Below, one piece after another: positions 24,298-38,163 of a stretch of DNA of 64,000 bases; positions within the stretch are counted from its first letter, which is position 1; every line of letters starts with the position of its first letter. The translations under genes were made by a program, and so were the position numbers. Where the stretch lies: contig JAJNNX010000019.1 of NCBI GenBank assembly GCA_023159155.1, forward strand, positions 558,001 to 622,000, read 5' to 3'. The notes beneath the pieces are model-generated. The model saw only the letters and a program-made list of their open reading frames with translations, had not been told where the DNA came from and ran no database searches. Source of the stretch: Ustulina deusta. Lineage: Eukaryota > Ascomycota > Sordariomycetes > Xylariales > Xylariaceae.

Positions 24298-24645
24298 ATT
24301 AATATATAAATTTAAAATAAGTTTATAAGTGCTTATATAAATAATATTTTAATTTATTTTAAAACTAAAAAATAGTACTAAACTTATTATAAAAAAATAA
24401 TTTATTACTTATATTAAACTAGATATTAAAAAAATATTAAAAAGTTTTGTTTTAATATATTTATTATTAATTATTTAGAAATAGTTATAAAAACTAAAAT
24501 AAAGATTAGAATTAATTTTGCTAAAATCTAAGCAATTTTAAATTAGAACTTTAATAATTTTAAAAGTACTAAATTAATTTAGTTATTTTTTAAGCTTTAT
24601 AATTATATTTGTATATTTATTTATTATATTAGTAAAATTGCTATT
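24298..24645 (+). pseudogene. Reverse-transcriptase relic of E2 (Ty3/gypsy type)
   Basis: One frame of 116 codons keeps the order of a Ty3/gypsy reverse transcriptase despite many stops. It reads SAYINNILIYFKT, matching the family's Y-x-D-D catalytic block with both D codons changed to AAT (N). After exactly 71 codons it reads INFAKI-stop-AILN and then NNFKST, followed by a YY..I..YSKIA-like end, which corresponds to the DP-K--AI--W..P.N--- and N-YR-FI--(Y/F)S-I-- region of the family. No indel is needed. Stops replace Q, W and R positions, as expected from C-to-T and G-to-A changes. Only this catalytic-to-thumb region was read with confidence; RNase H and integrase should follow downstream. 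Confidence 0.82.
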
Positions 24646-26827
24646 TTTTTAAATTAATTATTAAAAAAAAACAAGCTATTTATAATAGGACTAGAACAAA
24701 AATAAACTTTTAAATATATAAAACTATTAGTTTATAAAACATTTGTTTTAGATTTTTTTAAGCCTAGCTAACTAATATAAATAAAAAGAAATATTTTATA
24801 TAATATAATAAAAAAAGTTATTTAGTAGTAATAAAAAAATATAACCTAAAAACTTATAAAGTATTTTTTAAAAACAATAATACTAACTAAAAAAACTTAT
24901 TTAATTTAAGATTATAAATTTTTAGTAATAATATAGATTTTAAAATATTATTACTTAAAGTTTTTTAAAACTAAATTTTTTATAATAATTAATTATTAAG
25001 TTTTATTATATTTTTTAAATAAATAGATTTTATTAATATAATAAGTATGCTAAGCTAACTTTTTATTAAACTTTAATATTATTTTTTAATATTAACTAAA
25101 ACAAAAAAATATAGTAGTTAATATTTTGTTAAAAAAAATAGCTAAGTTTTTTATAGTTAAAGCTAAAAAAGCTAAAAAATAAATAATAATATTAGTCCTG
25201 CTTAATAAAATATTAAGTTTAATATTAACTATGGACTTTTTATTTAATATTTTTTAAAAAGCTAATCTAATAGATTTAATTAAATAAAAAAACTAGCTAT
25301 AAAAGCTAAAAAATAAAAATAAAAAGCTATACATATTTAAAGTTATTTTAAATAGGATTATGTTTTTTTATATAGCTTTAATTTAAAAAGCTTATATATT
25401 TTTAATTATTATATATTAAAGATAATACAAAACAATTAAAATATTAAAACAAAAATATTATTAGTTTTATTTAAAATATAATTATAAATAATATATATAT
25501 AATTGTTATAACTATAAAAAAAATAAAATATTATAAAATAAAACTTTTAGCTTTTTTTATTTATTATTTATATTAGCTATAATATAGTAATATATAGTAA
25601 TAAATAGCAAAAATATACTACTTAACTAATAGGGTTATAACTATATATAAATATTTATAAGTAAGTTTAATTGTTTAATTATAATTTTATTTAGTAAAAA
25701 AATAAATATTATAGAGTTGCTAGCTATATAATACTATAAAAATTTATATAGATTTTTTAATATATTAAATATATAAATATTAAATAATATAAAACTATTT
25801 ATTTTTAAGTTTATAGTAATAATTAATAGTTTTATAAGTATTAAATATTACTTTAGTAGTACTTACTACTTTTAAACCTAAAAAGCAATAAAATTAACTA
25901 ATTAAAAATTAAACTAATAATTTTATTTTTATATTAATAAATATTAAAACAATTAAAATATTTATTTTTTTGCTTTAGATTTTATATATAATTTTTTATA
26001 ATATTTATTAATTAATATATTACTACTAAAAATAGCAATAAAAATTAAAATATAAAACTTCTTAATAATAAATATTAGCAAAACTATTATAAATTCTAAT
26101 ATTAAATAATAAGCGCTTAAACTAGTTTGCTAAACCTAGAACGTTTAAAAAATAATATATAATATAGCAACTTTTATATAAAAACAATACAAGCTATAAA
26201 CTAATAAAAAAAATACTTAATAAATTTTAAAATAAAAAATAAAGTTTTTTTAAAAAAAAAAAGTTTTATAATATAAATATTAATTATTAGATTAAATTTT
26301 TAATTAGTTAGACTTTTTAAGATTTTAAAAAAACAAAAATTTAGCTATATTTTTAATTTGCTTAACTTTTATAAAATAAAAAACTTGTTTTATATTAACT
26401 AATTATAAAAAACAAGCAATAAATTTTTATTTTAATAAATTTAATTATTATTTTTAGCTAAAAATATTAATAGCAAAATAAAATTTAAAATTAAACAAAT
26501 CAAACAATTAAAAATATATAAAAAAAATAAAAAGTTATAATATTAGGTTGTTTAAAAAAGCTATAATTTTAATAATACTTAATATATAGTTTAAAATTTT
26601 AAAAATATACTAATTAAATTTAACTAATTTTATAAAACTTATAAAAAAGCTTTTAAATTTTTTATCAAAATATAAAAATAAATATATATAATAATAGCTA
26701 ATAAGTTTGCAAACAATTATAAAAACAATAATAAAATAATATAATATAAAAAAACTATACAAATTTAATATTATTAGTAACTTTAAATTAAAACTATATT
26801 TAAATTTTCGGTTTTAAAAAAAAGTAG

Positions 26828-26964
26828 TATAATAGTTAGTATATTTTGGCAAGACCTACAAGAACTTTAGACCTATATAGCAATAAGATAGGAAGTTTGC
26901 GTACGAATTAACCTGATTTTATAGCTATATATATAGAGTTTATATTTACTTACTTTATAAACTT

Positions 26965-26998
<34 letters not shown>

Positions 26999-27063
26999 CT
27001 TAGAGTTTTTGTTTATAGTATTAATAAACTAACTATAGAAGTTTTACTTGACTAATCGTGACA
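26828..27063 (+). repeat. 3' LTR of E2
   Basis: Starts TATAATAGTTAG, has a T tract at about 26,968-26,996 and ends CTAATCGTGACA. The right end is less mutated than the same end in the 5' copy. Confidence 0.85.
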
Positions 27064-27068
27064 ATAAT

Positions 27069-27967
27069 TTTATGTAAAATAATCTTTTTTTTAATTATTT
27101 ATAAGATTGTTTGAATTGTTTTAGTTATTAGAAAATTTAATAGTATTAAAAGCATTTTTTTTAATAATCTTGTTAAAAATATAAATTATATTTAAAATTA
27201 TAGCTTTTTAGTATAGTTTAGTAGTAATAGTCTAGTATTATAATAAATATTTTAAAAAAAATAACTTAAATTAAATAAATATTTTATAAAACTTTTTTTA
27301 GATTAGTAATAAGCTTAAATAAATTTATTATTTTAGCGCTTTTTAAATAAACTTTAAAAACTTTATTAAACTACTTGTTTGCTTATTTAATTAGATTTTT
27401 AATAGGTTTTTTAGCTATAAAATTAATAAAAACTTTATATTCTAACTTATACTTAAACTTTAAAACATATTAAACTATATTTTTAAACTTTTTAAAATTA
27501 TTATATTATTTATTAATTATTTAATTAGTTTTTATTTATATTAAGCAGTAGTTTAAATAAACTATTTTATATATTTATTTAGCAAGTTTAATAAGTTTAG
27601 TTTAATAATTAATATAATACTTAAAAATAGTTTTATAGTATTGTTTAATGTTTTAGTATAGCGCTTTTTTAATAATTATTAGTTTTATATATATTATAGT
27701 ATTAAAATTAGCAGTTCTAATAAAAAAGAAATTGTTTATTAGTAGTACACTTAATAGCTAAAACTATAAAGTTTGCTTTTTTTTTAAAACTATATATTTT
27801 TAAAAATTATAGTTATAAGTGCTAATAATAAAGTTTTTTTTTTATAGCAGAAAATTTTTTAAAAAATTAAATATAATAGTATATTATTTAAACATAGTAG
27901 CAATCTTTATATATTTCTAACTAAAGATCGCTTATAATAAAATATAAAAATTAATAAAATTTTTAAT
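27069..27967. other. Interior of element D, right segment
   Basis: About 0.9 kb, T-rich on the top strand, between E2 and the right D LTR. No domain recognised. Confidence 0.45.
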
Positions 27968-28211
27968 TATTAGATTTAATATTATAAAACATACTATATA
28001 TATATATTTAAATTGCTTTATTTATTATTGTTTTTTATAGGTTCTATTTTGCTTTTATAAAGTATTTATTTATAAGCTTGCTAGTAAGTATAGCCTAGCT
28101 ATACTTACTAAGCTATGTTGTGAAGCTATAATGCTTATATAACCAAGTGATCTTATTATTTATGCTTAATTAGCTCTTTTTATAGCTACTAGCTATGGGC
28201 CAAATCTAATA
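27968..28211. repeat. LTR of element D, right copy
   Basis: 244 bp, the same length as the left copy. Its right (outer) end keeps CTATGGGCCAAATC where the left copy has CTATAGGTTAAATC. Confidence 0.8.
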
Positions 28212-31200
28212 ATATTTAGTTCTTTAAAGCTTTTAGATTAATAAAATAGTTTTTTATAATTAGTGCTTTATAATATATTGCTAATTCTTTTTAATATTTA
28301 GTATTTTTTTTTTTAGTTAAGTTTTAAATATAATTAGTTATATTAATTATTAATTATTATTATAATAATTAAGTTTTAAATATTAAAAAATAACTGTTAT
28401 ATTTAGATAGCTTAGGTATATAGTTATAAATATATATTACTAACTTTAGTAAAATTTAAAAGTTAGAATATTATTAAACTAAAGCTTTTTATAATATAAT
28501 AGATTTAATATTACTGTTAGTTTTTTTGATTTTATTATTTGTTTATAATTACTTTAATATAATTAGTTTTATAATTAATCTGTTAGATTTATATTAAATA
28601 ATAGTTTTATTATTTATAAATATATTAGTATTATTACTAATTTTCTTTTTAAATAACTAAAGGTTTTTTTAATATAAATTAATAAAAATTAAATTGTTTT
28701 CAATAAAATATTAAATATTAGCTCTACTTTGATTTATTTAGTAATATATTTAATATAAACTAATATTTTAAAATTAGTTATAAAAATATAATCTATAGCT
28801 TAATAAATTAATAAAATAAAAAATATAATAAGTTATAAATTAAGTAATTTATTACTAAGTATCTTTATTTGTTAATATTATAAGTATTTAATAATAATTT
28901 ATTAATTAATTAAAGTTATTTTAAAATATTAGAAATATTTATTTGTTTTTTTTAATATTATTTTAATAATAGTATAATTATAGTTAATATATATATTTTT
29001 TATTTTTAATATTTTAAAAAAAATTTTAGTATATAAAGCAGTTCTAGCTATATATAATAAATTACTTAAAGCTTTTAACTATATTGCTATTTTATATAGC
29101 TTGCTTTATTAAATAAAAAAGTACTGTTTAATTTATTTTAGTAGTATATTAAGTAATAAATTAATATTAAAACATAAAAATTTTAATATTGTTTAAAGAT
29201 CTATATAGTTTAATTATTACAGCTATAATATAAATAAAACTTTATTATTAATTATAGCGAAACTAACTATATAACTTTTTTAATATTTAAATTATTTAAA
29301 GCTTAAATAGATTTTTTTTAGTAGCTTTAATAACTAATTAATTAAAATGTTTAATTTATTTATATAATATATAATATATACTAGTTATTTTATTTTAATA
29401 TAAAAAGTTAATAATAATTTATAATTTATATAAATAGTTATTTTTTTATTTTTAATTTAGTGCTTTTAGTACTAAAAAGCTAATATAATAGCTATTAATC
29501 TATATTTTTAAACAGAATATTATAACTAAATTATTTATAGTTTTTTTTAAAAATAAGCTATAAAATAAAGTATTAACTTATTATTATATATATATAGCTA
29601 TATTAGATATGCTTTTATATAAAATTAACTAAAGTTTATATTTATAATAAAAAGTAAGCACTAATTAAATAGCTATACGATTAATATTGTAGTAATAAAG
29701 TTATAAATATATATTTATGCTTTTTTTACTATATAATCTAGCTTAATAAGTATATTTTTAAATATTTTAGCAAAAACTTTAATAAATATTTCTATAATAA
29801 ATAAATAATTACTAATTAAATATTTAAAATATTTTACTACGTTAATAAAAGTATATATTTTAGTTATTGTTGCTAGTTTTAAATAATTTTTTATAGCAGC
29901 AATCTTTACTAGATCAGCTTTAATATTTTTATAAAAAATATTAAAACTTAAAAAAATATTTCTAAATATAAATAATAATTAGTATTATTTAAACAATTTT
30001 TTATAAGTTTTAGTTTATATAATAATATTATTTAATAAACTAGCTAATTAATTTTTAAAAAGTTTAATAATTTTTTAAATTAATAAAAATATATTATAAA
30101 TATTTTACTACTTTTTAAATCTAGTTCTAAATATTAAGTAGCAAATAAGCTTTTTTTTTTACTTATTTTATTAAGTTTATAATAGTTATAACAAAATTGC
30201 TAGATTATATTTTTAGAATATTTATTAATAATTTTATTTACAATTATATTACTAGGCGTTTTTTTTAGTATTAGTAATACTAAAACATTTTATAATCTAT
30301 AACTTTTTTAAATATAAACTTTAAAGTATATATTAATAAAGTTTTTAGTTACGTTTTTTTATTAAAAATTATATTAATAAAGTAGCAACTTAATTAGTGC
30401 AATATTTCTAATATTAATGTAATATTTTGTTTTAGTAATAATTTTTGTTTTTTTTAGTACTAGCTTAAATAGGCTTAAAAACTTACAAATAAAGTTATTT
30501 AAACGTTTTTTTATTTATAAATTATTAGAAATATTTTTATGCTTTTTTATAATACTTGTTTAATATACTATTTTAAATATTATATTAGCTTGGGTATTTT
30601 TTAGTAGTTTTATAATAAGTTGGTAAAAAAACTAATAGGTATATAAATAAAGATAATAAATTAAGAAAGAGTAGGTGCGTAACAGAATATTAAAAGGTCT
30701 AATATATCTGTGTGCGAGGTCCCACTCACAGGAGCACAGGCCACCTAGTGTGGACCTGTCCTGACCTAAGGCATAGGCCACCATTTAAGGCTGCTAGTTC
30801 GAGCCCCTTATAGGCCTCTATCATAAGTATTCTTATAAAGCATATTAGTTATATAGTTTTTTGCTTATTTTTTTATTTATAGAACTTATATTTATTTATA
30901 GTAAAGTTTTTAAAAAAAGTCCGGTCCGGTATAATATTATTAATAATTTTTTATATTTATATTATATTATTATTAGTAATAAATTTAGCTATAATATAAC
31001 AATTTTGCGTTATTTATAGTTTTATTTTTTTAATACTATATATTATGCTTTATTATTAAAATAAGTATAGCTTTAGTTTAACTATTAGTAATTTTAATAT
31101 ATAGTAACTTATATATTTATAGTTTTAAAAAACTATAAATATTATATTATTATTAGCAAACTAAGCTTAAAATAAGTTATAATAGTTTTAATATTTATTA

Positions 31201-32607
31201 TATAGTTTATTTTTTTTTAGTATTAGTTTTGTTTTGCTTTTATTTATTTTAATTATATAAATAAAGCTATTTTATATATTAAAAAATTCTTAAAGCTTAT
31301 GATTAATTTTGGGTTTTTTATTATTAAGTTAATTATAAAAACTTTGTTTGATTTTTTTTTTTTTAAATTATTAAAGCTAGCAAAATATATATACTTACAA
31401 ATTAGTAATTTTTTTTAAAACAATTTATATTTAGTCCAAAACTTATCGGCTAAATTATTATAAAATAGTATATTTTTAATTATTATAGATTAATTTAATT
31501 TTAAGGGCTATAAGGTTTATAGGGTTTATTTTAGCTATTTTGGTTATTTTTGGCAGTTTTTGGCCTAATAACTTGTTTTGCTACAATTAAAACATTTATT
31601 TTTTTTAGCTTTAGTAATATATCTAGCTTTATTAGTTTTATTTAGTTTAGTTATTTAGCTAATTTTATAATTATTATTATAAGAATTAAATATAACTAAT
31701 AGTAATATTTTTAGAATTATTAACTTATAATTAATAAACTAAATATAATTAATACTTAGCTTAGCTAATATTACTAAGTTAATTTTATAGTTATAAAACA
31801 GCGCTAAAATATTTTATAACAATACTATTATTTATAATATGCTATATATTTTATTTTTAATTATAATTTTAAATATAAACTTAACTAATTAGGTTACTTT
31901 TTTAATTATTTTATTATTATTTAAATTTTATATTAATTTTTTAAAATATAGCTAGATTATTAATATATATATACTAAACTTATATATAAATAAGTTTTTT
32001 ATTTATTAAGTTTTATATTAACTACTTAAAAACAAATAATAAGCCTTTTTAAATTATTATAAATAATTAATATATAATTTTTTTTTGTTAGTAAAAAATT
32101 TATAAATAGCGCTAAAAAGCTATAAAATATATTGTAAATTTTTAATACTGATATAATAGTTTCTAAGCAATTATCTTAAATAATATTTTTAGTACGCTTA
32201 ATAAACTAGGTTATAGCTTAAAAGTTTTTAGTTAATTTAGTACTAATATATATTACTTATAATTTATATAAAACAAATATTTAAATTAGTTAGTTTTATA
32301 TATTTTTTATTTTATTAAAAATTATAATTTTATTTTTAAGTTTGTATTTGTTTAAACTGCTTATATTAATTATTAATATAGCTTTAAAAATATATATATT
32401 AAATATACTATTTTTGTTTAGTTTATATTTTTAGTAATATTTAATATTAATATAAGTTTAATAATTTGTTTTAGAATTCTTTATTATTAGTTATATATAT
32501 TAGCTACTATATATATAACTTATTAATATATTGCTTATTTATTTTATATATTATTTATAGTAATAATAATACTAGTATTAAATAAAGTTATTAATTATAA
32601 TAGGTAT
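28212..32607. other. A+T-rich stretch between elements D and C
   Basis: About 4.4 kb, mostly T-rich on the top strand, probably another decayed repeat of minus orientation. I found no terminal repeats for it and no readable domain. It contains one higher-G+C island at about 30,690-30,830. Confidence 0.45.
30690..30835. repeat. G+C-richer island with a Pol III B-box-like motif
   Basis: Unlike its surroundings it contains blocks such as GAGGTCCCACTCACAGGAGC and ACCTAGTGTGGACCTG. On the plus strand CTAGTTCGAGCCCC (about 30,797-30,810) resembles the B box / T-loop of a tRNA gene. No complete cloverleaf can be folded by eye. It could be a SINE fragment or another short insertion that escaped RIP. 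Confidence 0.35.
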
Positions 32608-32760
32608 AACTATAGATATATTAGCTATAGCTATAAATATGTTTATTATGTTTATAAGTAGGTAGATGTCCTTATGATTTTATATTTTAAAAAAGAAATT
32701 ATTTATTTATATTTTATATAATAATTGTTATTTTTAATAAGTAACTGAATTACTATAACA
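32608..32760. repeat. Terminal repeat of C, left copy
   Basis: 153 bp; shares ATAATAATTGTTATTTTTAA followed by TAAGTAACT with the copy at 61,230-61,385. Confidence 0.75.
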
Positions 32761-34104
32761 AGTAGTGCTTATTTATTAACCCGAACCTTTAATTTTTATG
32801 TTGCAAGAAGCACATATATTTAGGCTTATTAAACTATTTATTACTAATAAGATTTTAATAAAGTTATGCTTTAAAAAAGTTTAAGCAGTAATATTAAAGT
32901 TAAACTTAGCTATAATATTTTTATATTTAGTTTAATATAAGCAAAATTAATAAGTTGCTATGTTTTAATTATAAACTTAAGTTTAAATAGTTATTATAGC
33001 TAAGCTTAATAACTAAATAGTTATGTTTTAATTTTTTATTTTTTATTAGTTTAAGCTTTAGTAATTATATAGTAATATAAAACAAAAAAAAAATATAAAA
33101 TATTTTAGTTGTGCTTTAAAAATAATAATTATTATTTAATATGTTATAAAAAAAATAAAATATATTAATTTTATAACTAAATGTTAGAACTAGTATAAAA
33201 AATAATATTTTAAATAAATTATAATATAATAATATAGTTATAAAAATTAAAAAAAAAACAAGTTAAATATTGAAATAAAATTAATATATATAATATTACT
33301 TGTTTTAATTTAAGTTAAACAAATCTATAATTTTTTTTTTAATAATTTTAACTATTAAAATATTAAATATAAAAATAATATATATAAATATATTTTTATT
33401 AAAGTTATTTAATTAAACTAGAAATAAAAGATTTTTAATATTTTTAATTGCTTTTTTAATAAAAATAAAAAACTAGATTTTAAAAAAAAGTTAGTATTTA
33501 AAAAGTAATAGTTAAATAATATTTTTAATAATATTTATACTAAAATTAAAAAAGAATTTATAAAGTTATAGTTAATAAAAAATTAAACAATTATTTTTAT
33601 AAATAAAAATTTTAAACTTTAAAAAGCTATATTTATTAATAATTAAAAGCTAAAAAAAAAACTAGCTTATTTAAAAAAACTAATAATTATAAATTAGAAC
33701 TTAACAAATATAACTAATATTAATTTATAAGTAGCTAAAATATTTTATAATATAATCTAGTTTATTATTATTATTTAATAACGCTTAAATATAATTTAAA
33801 AATAAAATTTTATTATAATAAAATAGTTATTTATAATAACTTATATAGACTTTTTAATAGTAAAACTATTAAAAATTAGATATTTTTGGCCTAATATATT
33901 AAAAATCTAATAAAAGTTATATAATTTTAATAATTATTTAAAAAAAAATATAACAAAATATAAAGCAATTTTATTAATATTTATAAAAGTTCTAATTAAA
34001 AAACAAAATATTTAATTAAATTTAATAAATGTTTAGTTTTTTATTTATAAATATTATATAAAAAATATTATATAAAAAAAGTTTATTAGAACTTATATTA
34101 TAAA
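32761..34104. other. A+T-rich segment, probably C interior
   Basis: Mostly A-rich on the top strand from about 33,060. The first 60 bp keep some G+C (AACCCGAACC, TTGCAAGAAGC). No gene readable. Confidence 0.4.
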
Positions 34105-34316
34105 TGTTACGATCAGTCGAATAAAGCTTCTATAGCTAGTTTATTAATATTATAAATAAAGACTCTAAGCTAAAAAAAAAAGAAAAAAAAAAGAAAGTTA
34201 AAGTTTATAAGGTAGGTAGATATAGATTTTATATATATAGCTGCAAAATTATAGGTTAGTCTATATATAAGTTTAAAGTTTTTATAAGTTTTGCTAAAAC
34301 TATATTAACTATTATA
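34105..34316. repeat. LTR of E3, left copy
   Basis: Starts TGTTACGATCAGTCGAATAA, the best preserved start of the family. Confidence 0.8.
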
Positions 34317-36468
34317 CTATTTTTTTTTAAAAACTAAAAATTTAAATATAATTTTAATTTAAAGTTATTAATAATATTAAATTTTAGTACTATATTAAAT
34401 CCTAGTTATAATAATAGCAAAATTTTAAATTTTTCTTTTAAAAATTTTTTTTTTAGATATAATAACTAAAAAAGTAAAAAGTTTTATATTAATTTTATAA
34501 ACTTAAAAATTTTTTTTTTTAAAATAAAATCGGTTTATTATTAAAAAAATTTTTTAGTATTACTTAATTAATTTAAATTTTTTTTTTTTTATAAAATATT
34601 AATTATTTTTAAATTTTTTTTAAATAGTTTAATATAATTATTTTTAATTATTATAAACTTAATTATAATAAGTTTTTTTGAAGTTTTTTTAATTAGTTAT
34701 TTTTATTTATTTTAATAAAAATAATTTTAAAAGTTTTATATAATTTTTTTAATAGTAGCTTAGTTTTTTTTTTTTTTTAAATTATTATATAAACTTTTTT
34801 TGTTTTAAGTTTAAAAGTTCTAAGTTTTTTTTATATTTTTTTAGTTTTAGTTATTTTTAAAATAATTATTTTATTTTTAAAAAATTATTTTAATATTTAA
34901 TAATATTTTTTTATATTTTTAGGTTTATATTTTATTATTTATAATTATTAATAAAAATTAAACTAATAAAAATAAATTATTTAGCTAAATTAATTATTAT
35001 TTTTAAATTTTTATTAAAATATTTAGTTTTTAAATTATTAATTATTAATTTTTATAGTATATATTAAATATTTATAAATTTTACTAACTATTTTATTTTA
35101 ATAGTTATAAAGCTTTTAAAGTTTAGCTAAAGAAACTATTTTTATTTTTAATTATTATTTAACTTGTTATATAAACTTATAATTAATTATTAAAAAAATA
35201 TAAGCTTTAATATTATATAAAACTAAATTTTTATTTTAATATTATTAATTTATAATTAAATAAATATTACAAAAATAATTAATTTGTTTTAATTATATAT
35301 TTTAACTAAAATAAATAAAAAAATTAATAAAAAAATTTCTATTAGTTCTATTTATTTTTTAAATTAAATAAACTATTAAAACTATTTTTATTATAAATTT
35401 TTTTTACTAATTAAACGTTTAAGATTTTAAGCTTTTAATTAAAATAGTTAATTAATAAATGTTTTTTTTTATTATAAATAAAATAAGTTTTATTATTTTA
35501 ATAGGCTTTTTTTTTATAATTAATATTTGTTTAAATTATTTTAAAATAAATATTTTAGAACTTTTAAACTTCGCTAAAAGTTAATAAGCAGGTTTATTAA
35601 ATTTTTAATTATTTAAATTAGATTTTTGTTTAATTAAACTAATAAGTTTAGTTTATTAATAGTTTTTATAAACTTGCTTAATATTATATATTAATTTAAT
35701 AATTTTATTAATAAATAATTTATAAAAAATATTTAAATTTATATAAAAATAGTTTTATAATTTATATTTTTATTATAACTTAGTAAATTAATATTTTTAA
35801 GCTAAACTATTAAATATAAAAATAAACTTATTAATTATTCTTAGTTTAAAATATAATAATATTTTTATTTAGTTTTTTTATTAGTTTATAAACCTAATTA
35901 TTAAATAAAGTTTTATTTTTTGCAGATTTATTAAAATTAATTTTTTATATTTTTATTTTTTTAATATAAATAAAATTTAAAATATTAAAAAATAAATTAA
36001 TAAAATAAAAAATAAATAAAATAATAAAACTAAAAAAAAAAAAATTAATATTTTTAAATATATTTTTTATTATTAAATTATAATTATTTTTAAAAAATAT
36101 TAAAATAAATATAATAAAAAATTAAATTTTTTTTTTATTAAAAAATTTTTATTAAAACTAATATAAAATTATAAGTTTATATTATTATAATATTTTTTAA
36201 TATATTTTTTAATATATTATTTATTTTAAATTATTTTAGTTTTAGTTTAAATTTTATTTTTTTAAGTTTTAATTTTTAATTTTTTTTAGATTTTTTTTTA
36301 AGTATTAGTTTGCTTAAAATATTTATAAAAAAATTTAATATAAAATCTTTTTTTTTTTTATAAAAATTTTTTTTTTAAAATTATTTAATAATAAAAAGCT
36401 AGCTATATTTAAAAATTAAAAATTTTATTAAAATTATATTAAATATATAATTAATAAGTTTAAAGTAA

Positions 36469-36705
36469 TATTATAATTAATTAAATAAAATTTTTATAGC
36501 TAGTTTATTAATATTATAAATAAAAACTTTAAACTAAAAAAAAAAAAAAAAAAAATTCAAAATTAAAATTTATAAAATAAATAAATATAAACTTTATATA
36601 TATAGCTATAAAATTATAAATTAATTTATATATAAACTTTTTATTTTATTATTATATAGGTTTAAAATCTTTATAAGTCTTGCTAAAACTATACTAATTA
36701 TTATA
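36469..36705. repeat. LTR of E3, right copy
   Basis: Fully RIP-mutated partner, starting TATTATAATTAATTAAATAA. Confidence 0.8.
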
Positions 36706-37795
36706 ATTAATATAATTATAAAACTTATTACTACCTAAGCTATAAAAGTTTATATTAAAACTAATAATAAAATAAATTATTAATAAATATTTAAAAAAGC
36801 TAAAAAAAAAAATAGCTAGTATTAACTAAAAAAATAATTAATATTAATTAGTTTTAGTAAAACTAGCTAAACTACAAAAATAATAATATTTTATAATAAT
36901 AAAACTTTAATTAAAAATATTAAGATTTTAAAATGTTTTATTATAAATAAAGTTAACTATGATAAATTAGATTATTATTATTAAATTATAAAAAATAAAG
37001 CAACTAAAATAACTAAAAATAAAACAATAGCTATTTCAAAATATATTAATAAAATAACTAATATAATATTAAGTTTAATAATTAAAATAAAAAAAACGAA
37101 TAAAAATAATAAATATATTATTAATATTTTAAGTAGCAAAAACTAAATATAAACAAATTATAAAGTTATTATAATAAAAAAGTTATTTAAAATATAAATT
37201 TTAATAATAATAGCAAAACTAAAAATTTAACTATAAAAAAAATATGTATTTTAATAATAAAAAACTAAAAATAATTAATAAAATATATATAACTATTAAA
37301 TATAATAAAATAAATAGCTACTAAATATATAACTAAAATATTATATTAAAAAATAAAAACATACTAATAAACCTAAACATAATATTAAAAATTTATATAA
37401 AGTATAAAATTATATTTTATTTAATAAAAATAATAAAAAACTATACTAAAAATATTTATATAAAATAAAGTAAACTAAGCAAAAAAAACATTAAATAAAT
37501 AAACTTTATATTAATAATATTAACTATACTAAAACTAATTAAATAAAAAATTAATATCTAACTAAAATCAATTATTAAAATAAACCTAAAACTATTACTT
37601 AAAAAAGAAATTAAAAAAAAGATTATATATTTCTAAATTTTTGTTTAAAATAATATTAAAAGCCCTAAAATTAAAGTTTGCTTAAATATAAAATGTTTTA
37701 ATATATTAGTAAACAAAAGTTTTATTAAAGATTTTATAAGAAACCTAAAATTTGAATATATTAACTTTATACTTATTAATAAAATAAAAACATAA
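36706..37795. other. A-rich segment, probably C interior
   Basis: About 1.1 kb, A-rich on the top strand between E3 and A. Stops in all frames; no domain recognised. Confidence 0.4.
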
Positions 37796-37800
37796 TTAGT

Positions 37801-38163
37801 AAAATGGAGCAGGGCTCCTAATTGGCGTATTATATATTCAAACTAACCAAACTTACCTAATCCTTCTATATCGGACTATGTTTTCTGGCTCGCAGATTTT
37901 TATATATATTAAGTTAAGATCTAATTTATAAGTATAAATAAAAATGCAATAATTAATTAATAAAAATAAATTTTTTAACTTTTATTTAATATTTTGTAAT
38001 AATTATTTGTTGTTTGTTGCTTAAAAAAAAAATCTTTTATAGCTTTAAATAAAAACGTGCGTTTTTTATACTTTTTGTTTTATAATTTTTAAAGTTTTTA
38101 AAAATATGTTTTATTTTATAATTAAAAACCTGTTTTTTATATATACGTATTAGCTTTACTACA
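37801..38163 (-). repeat. LTR of A, left copy
   Basis: The outer 100 bp are nearly unmutated (AATGGAGCAGGGCTCC at the start), while the inner 250 bp are heavily mutated. Confidence 0.85.

Larger units (their letters stand above)
20987..27068 (+). mobile_element. Ty3/gypsy-type LTR retrotransposon E2, RIP-killed, with target duplication
   Basis: The element occupies 20,992-27,063 and is bounded by ATAAT at 20,987-20,991 and 27,064-27,068. LTRs are 20,992-21,224 (233 bp) and 26,828-27,063 (236 bp). The 3' LTR is preceded by the purine-rich AAAAAAAAGTAG, a polypurine-tract candidate, agreeing with plus orientation. The interior of 5.6 kb carries a reverse-transcriptase relic (24,298-24,645) on the plus strand. 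It is inserted into element D in the opposite orientation to E1. Coding capacity is destroyed by stops throughout. Confidence 0.88.
12002..28211 (-). mobile_element. LTR element D, host of two nested insertions
   Basis: Two direct copies of a 244-bp repeat (12,002-12,245 and 27,968-28,211) bound this unit. Each starts TGTYRGATTT-like and ends AAATCTAACA-like, so the terminal bases are inverted, as in LTRs. Removing E1 and E2 leaves an interior of about 4.7 kb (12,246-12,371, 17,321-20,991 and 27,069-27,967), a normal retrotransposon size. All three pieces are T-rich on the top strand, which suggests minus-strand coding. The flanking 5-mers (GTAGA and ATATT) do not match, so the pair might be two separate insertions. 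No protein domain could be read with confidence. Confidence 0.65.
34105..36705 (-). mobile_element. LTR retrotransposon E3 (family E), internally deleted
   Basis: LTRs 34,105-34,316 (212 bp, missing about 20 bp near its end) and 36,469-36,705 (237 bp) match those of E1 and E2. The interior is only about 2.15 kb against 5.6 kb in E2, and corresponds to E1's interior in the same orientation (minus coding). The left LTR is markedly less mutated than the right one. Flanking 5-mers (ATAAA, ATTAA) are close but not identical. Confidence 0.78.
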
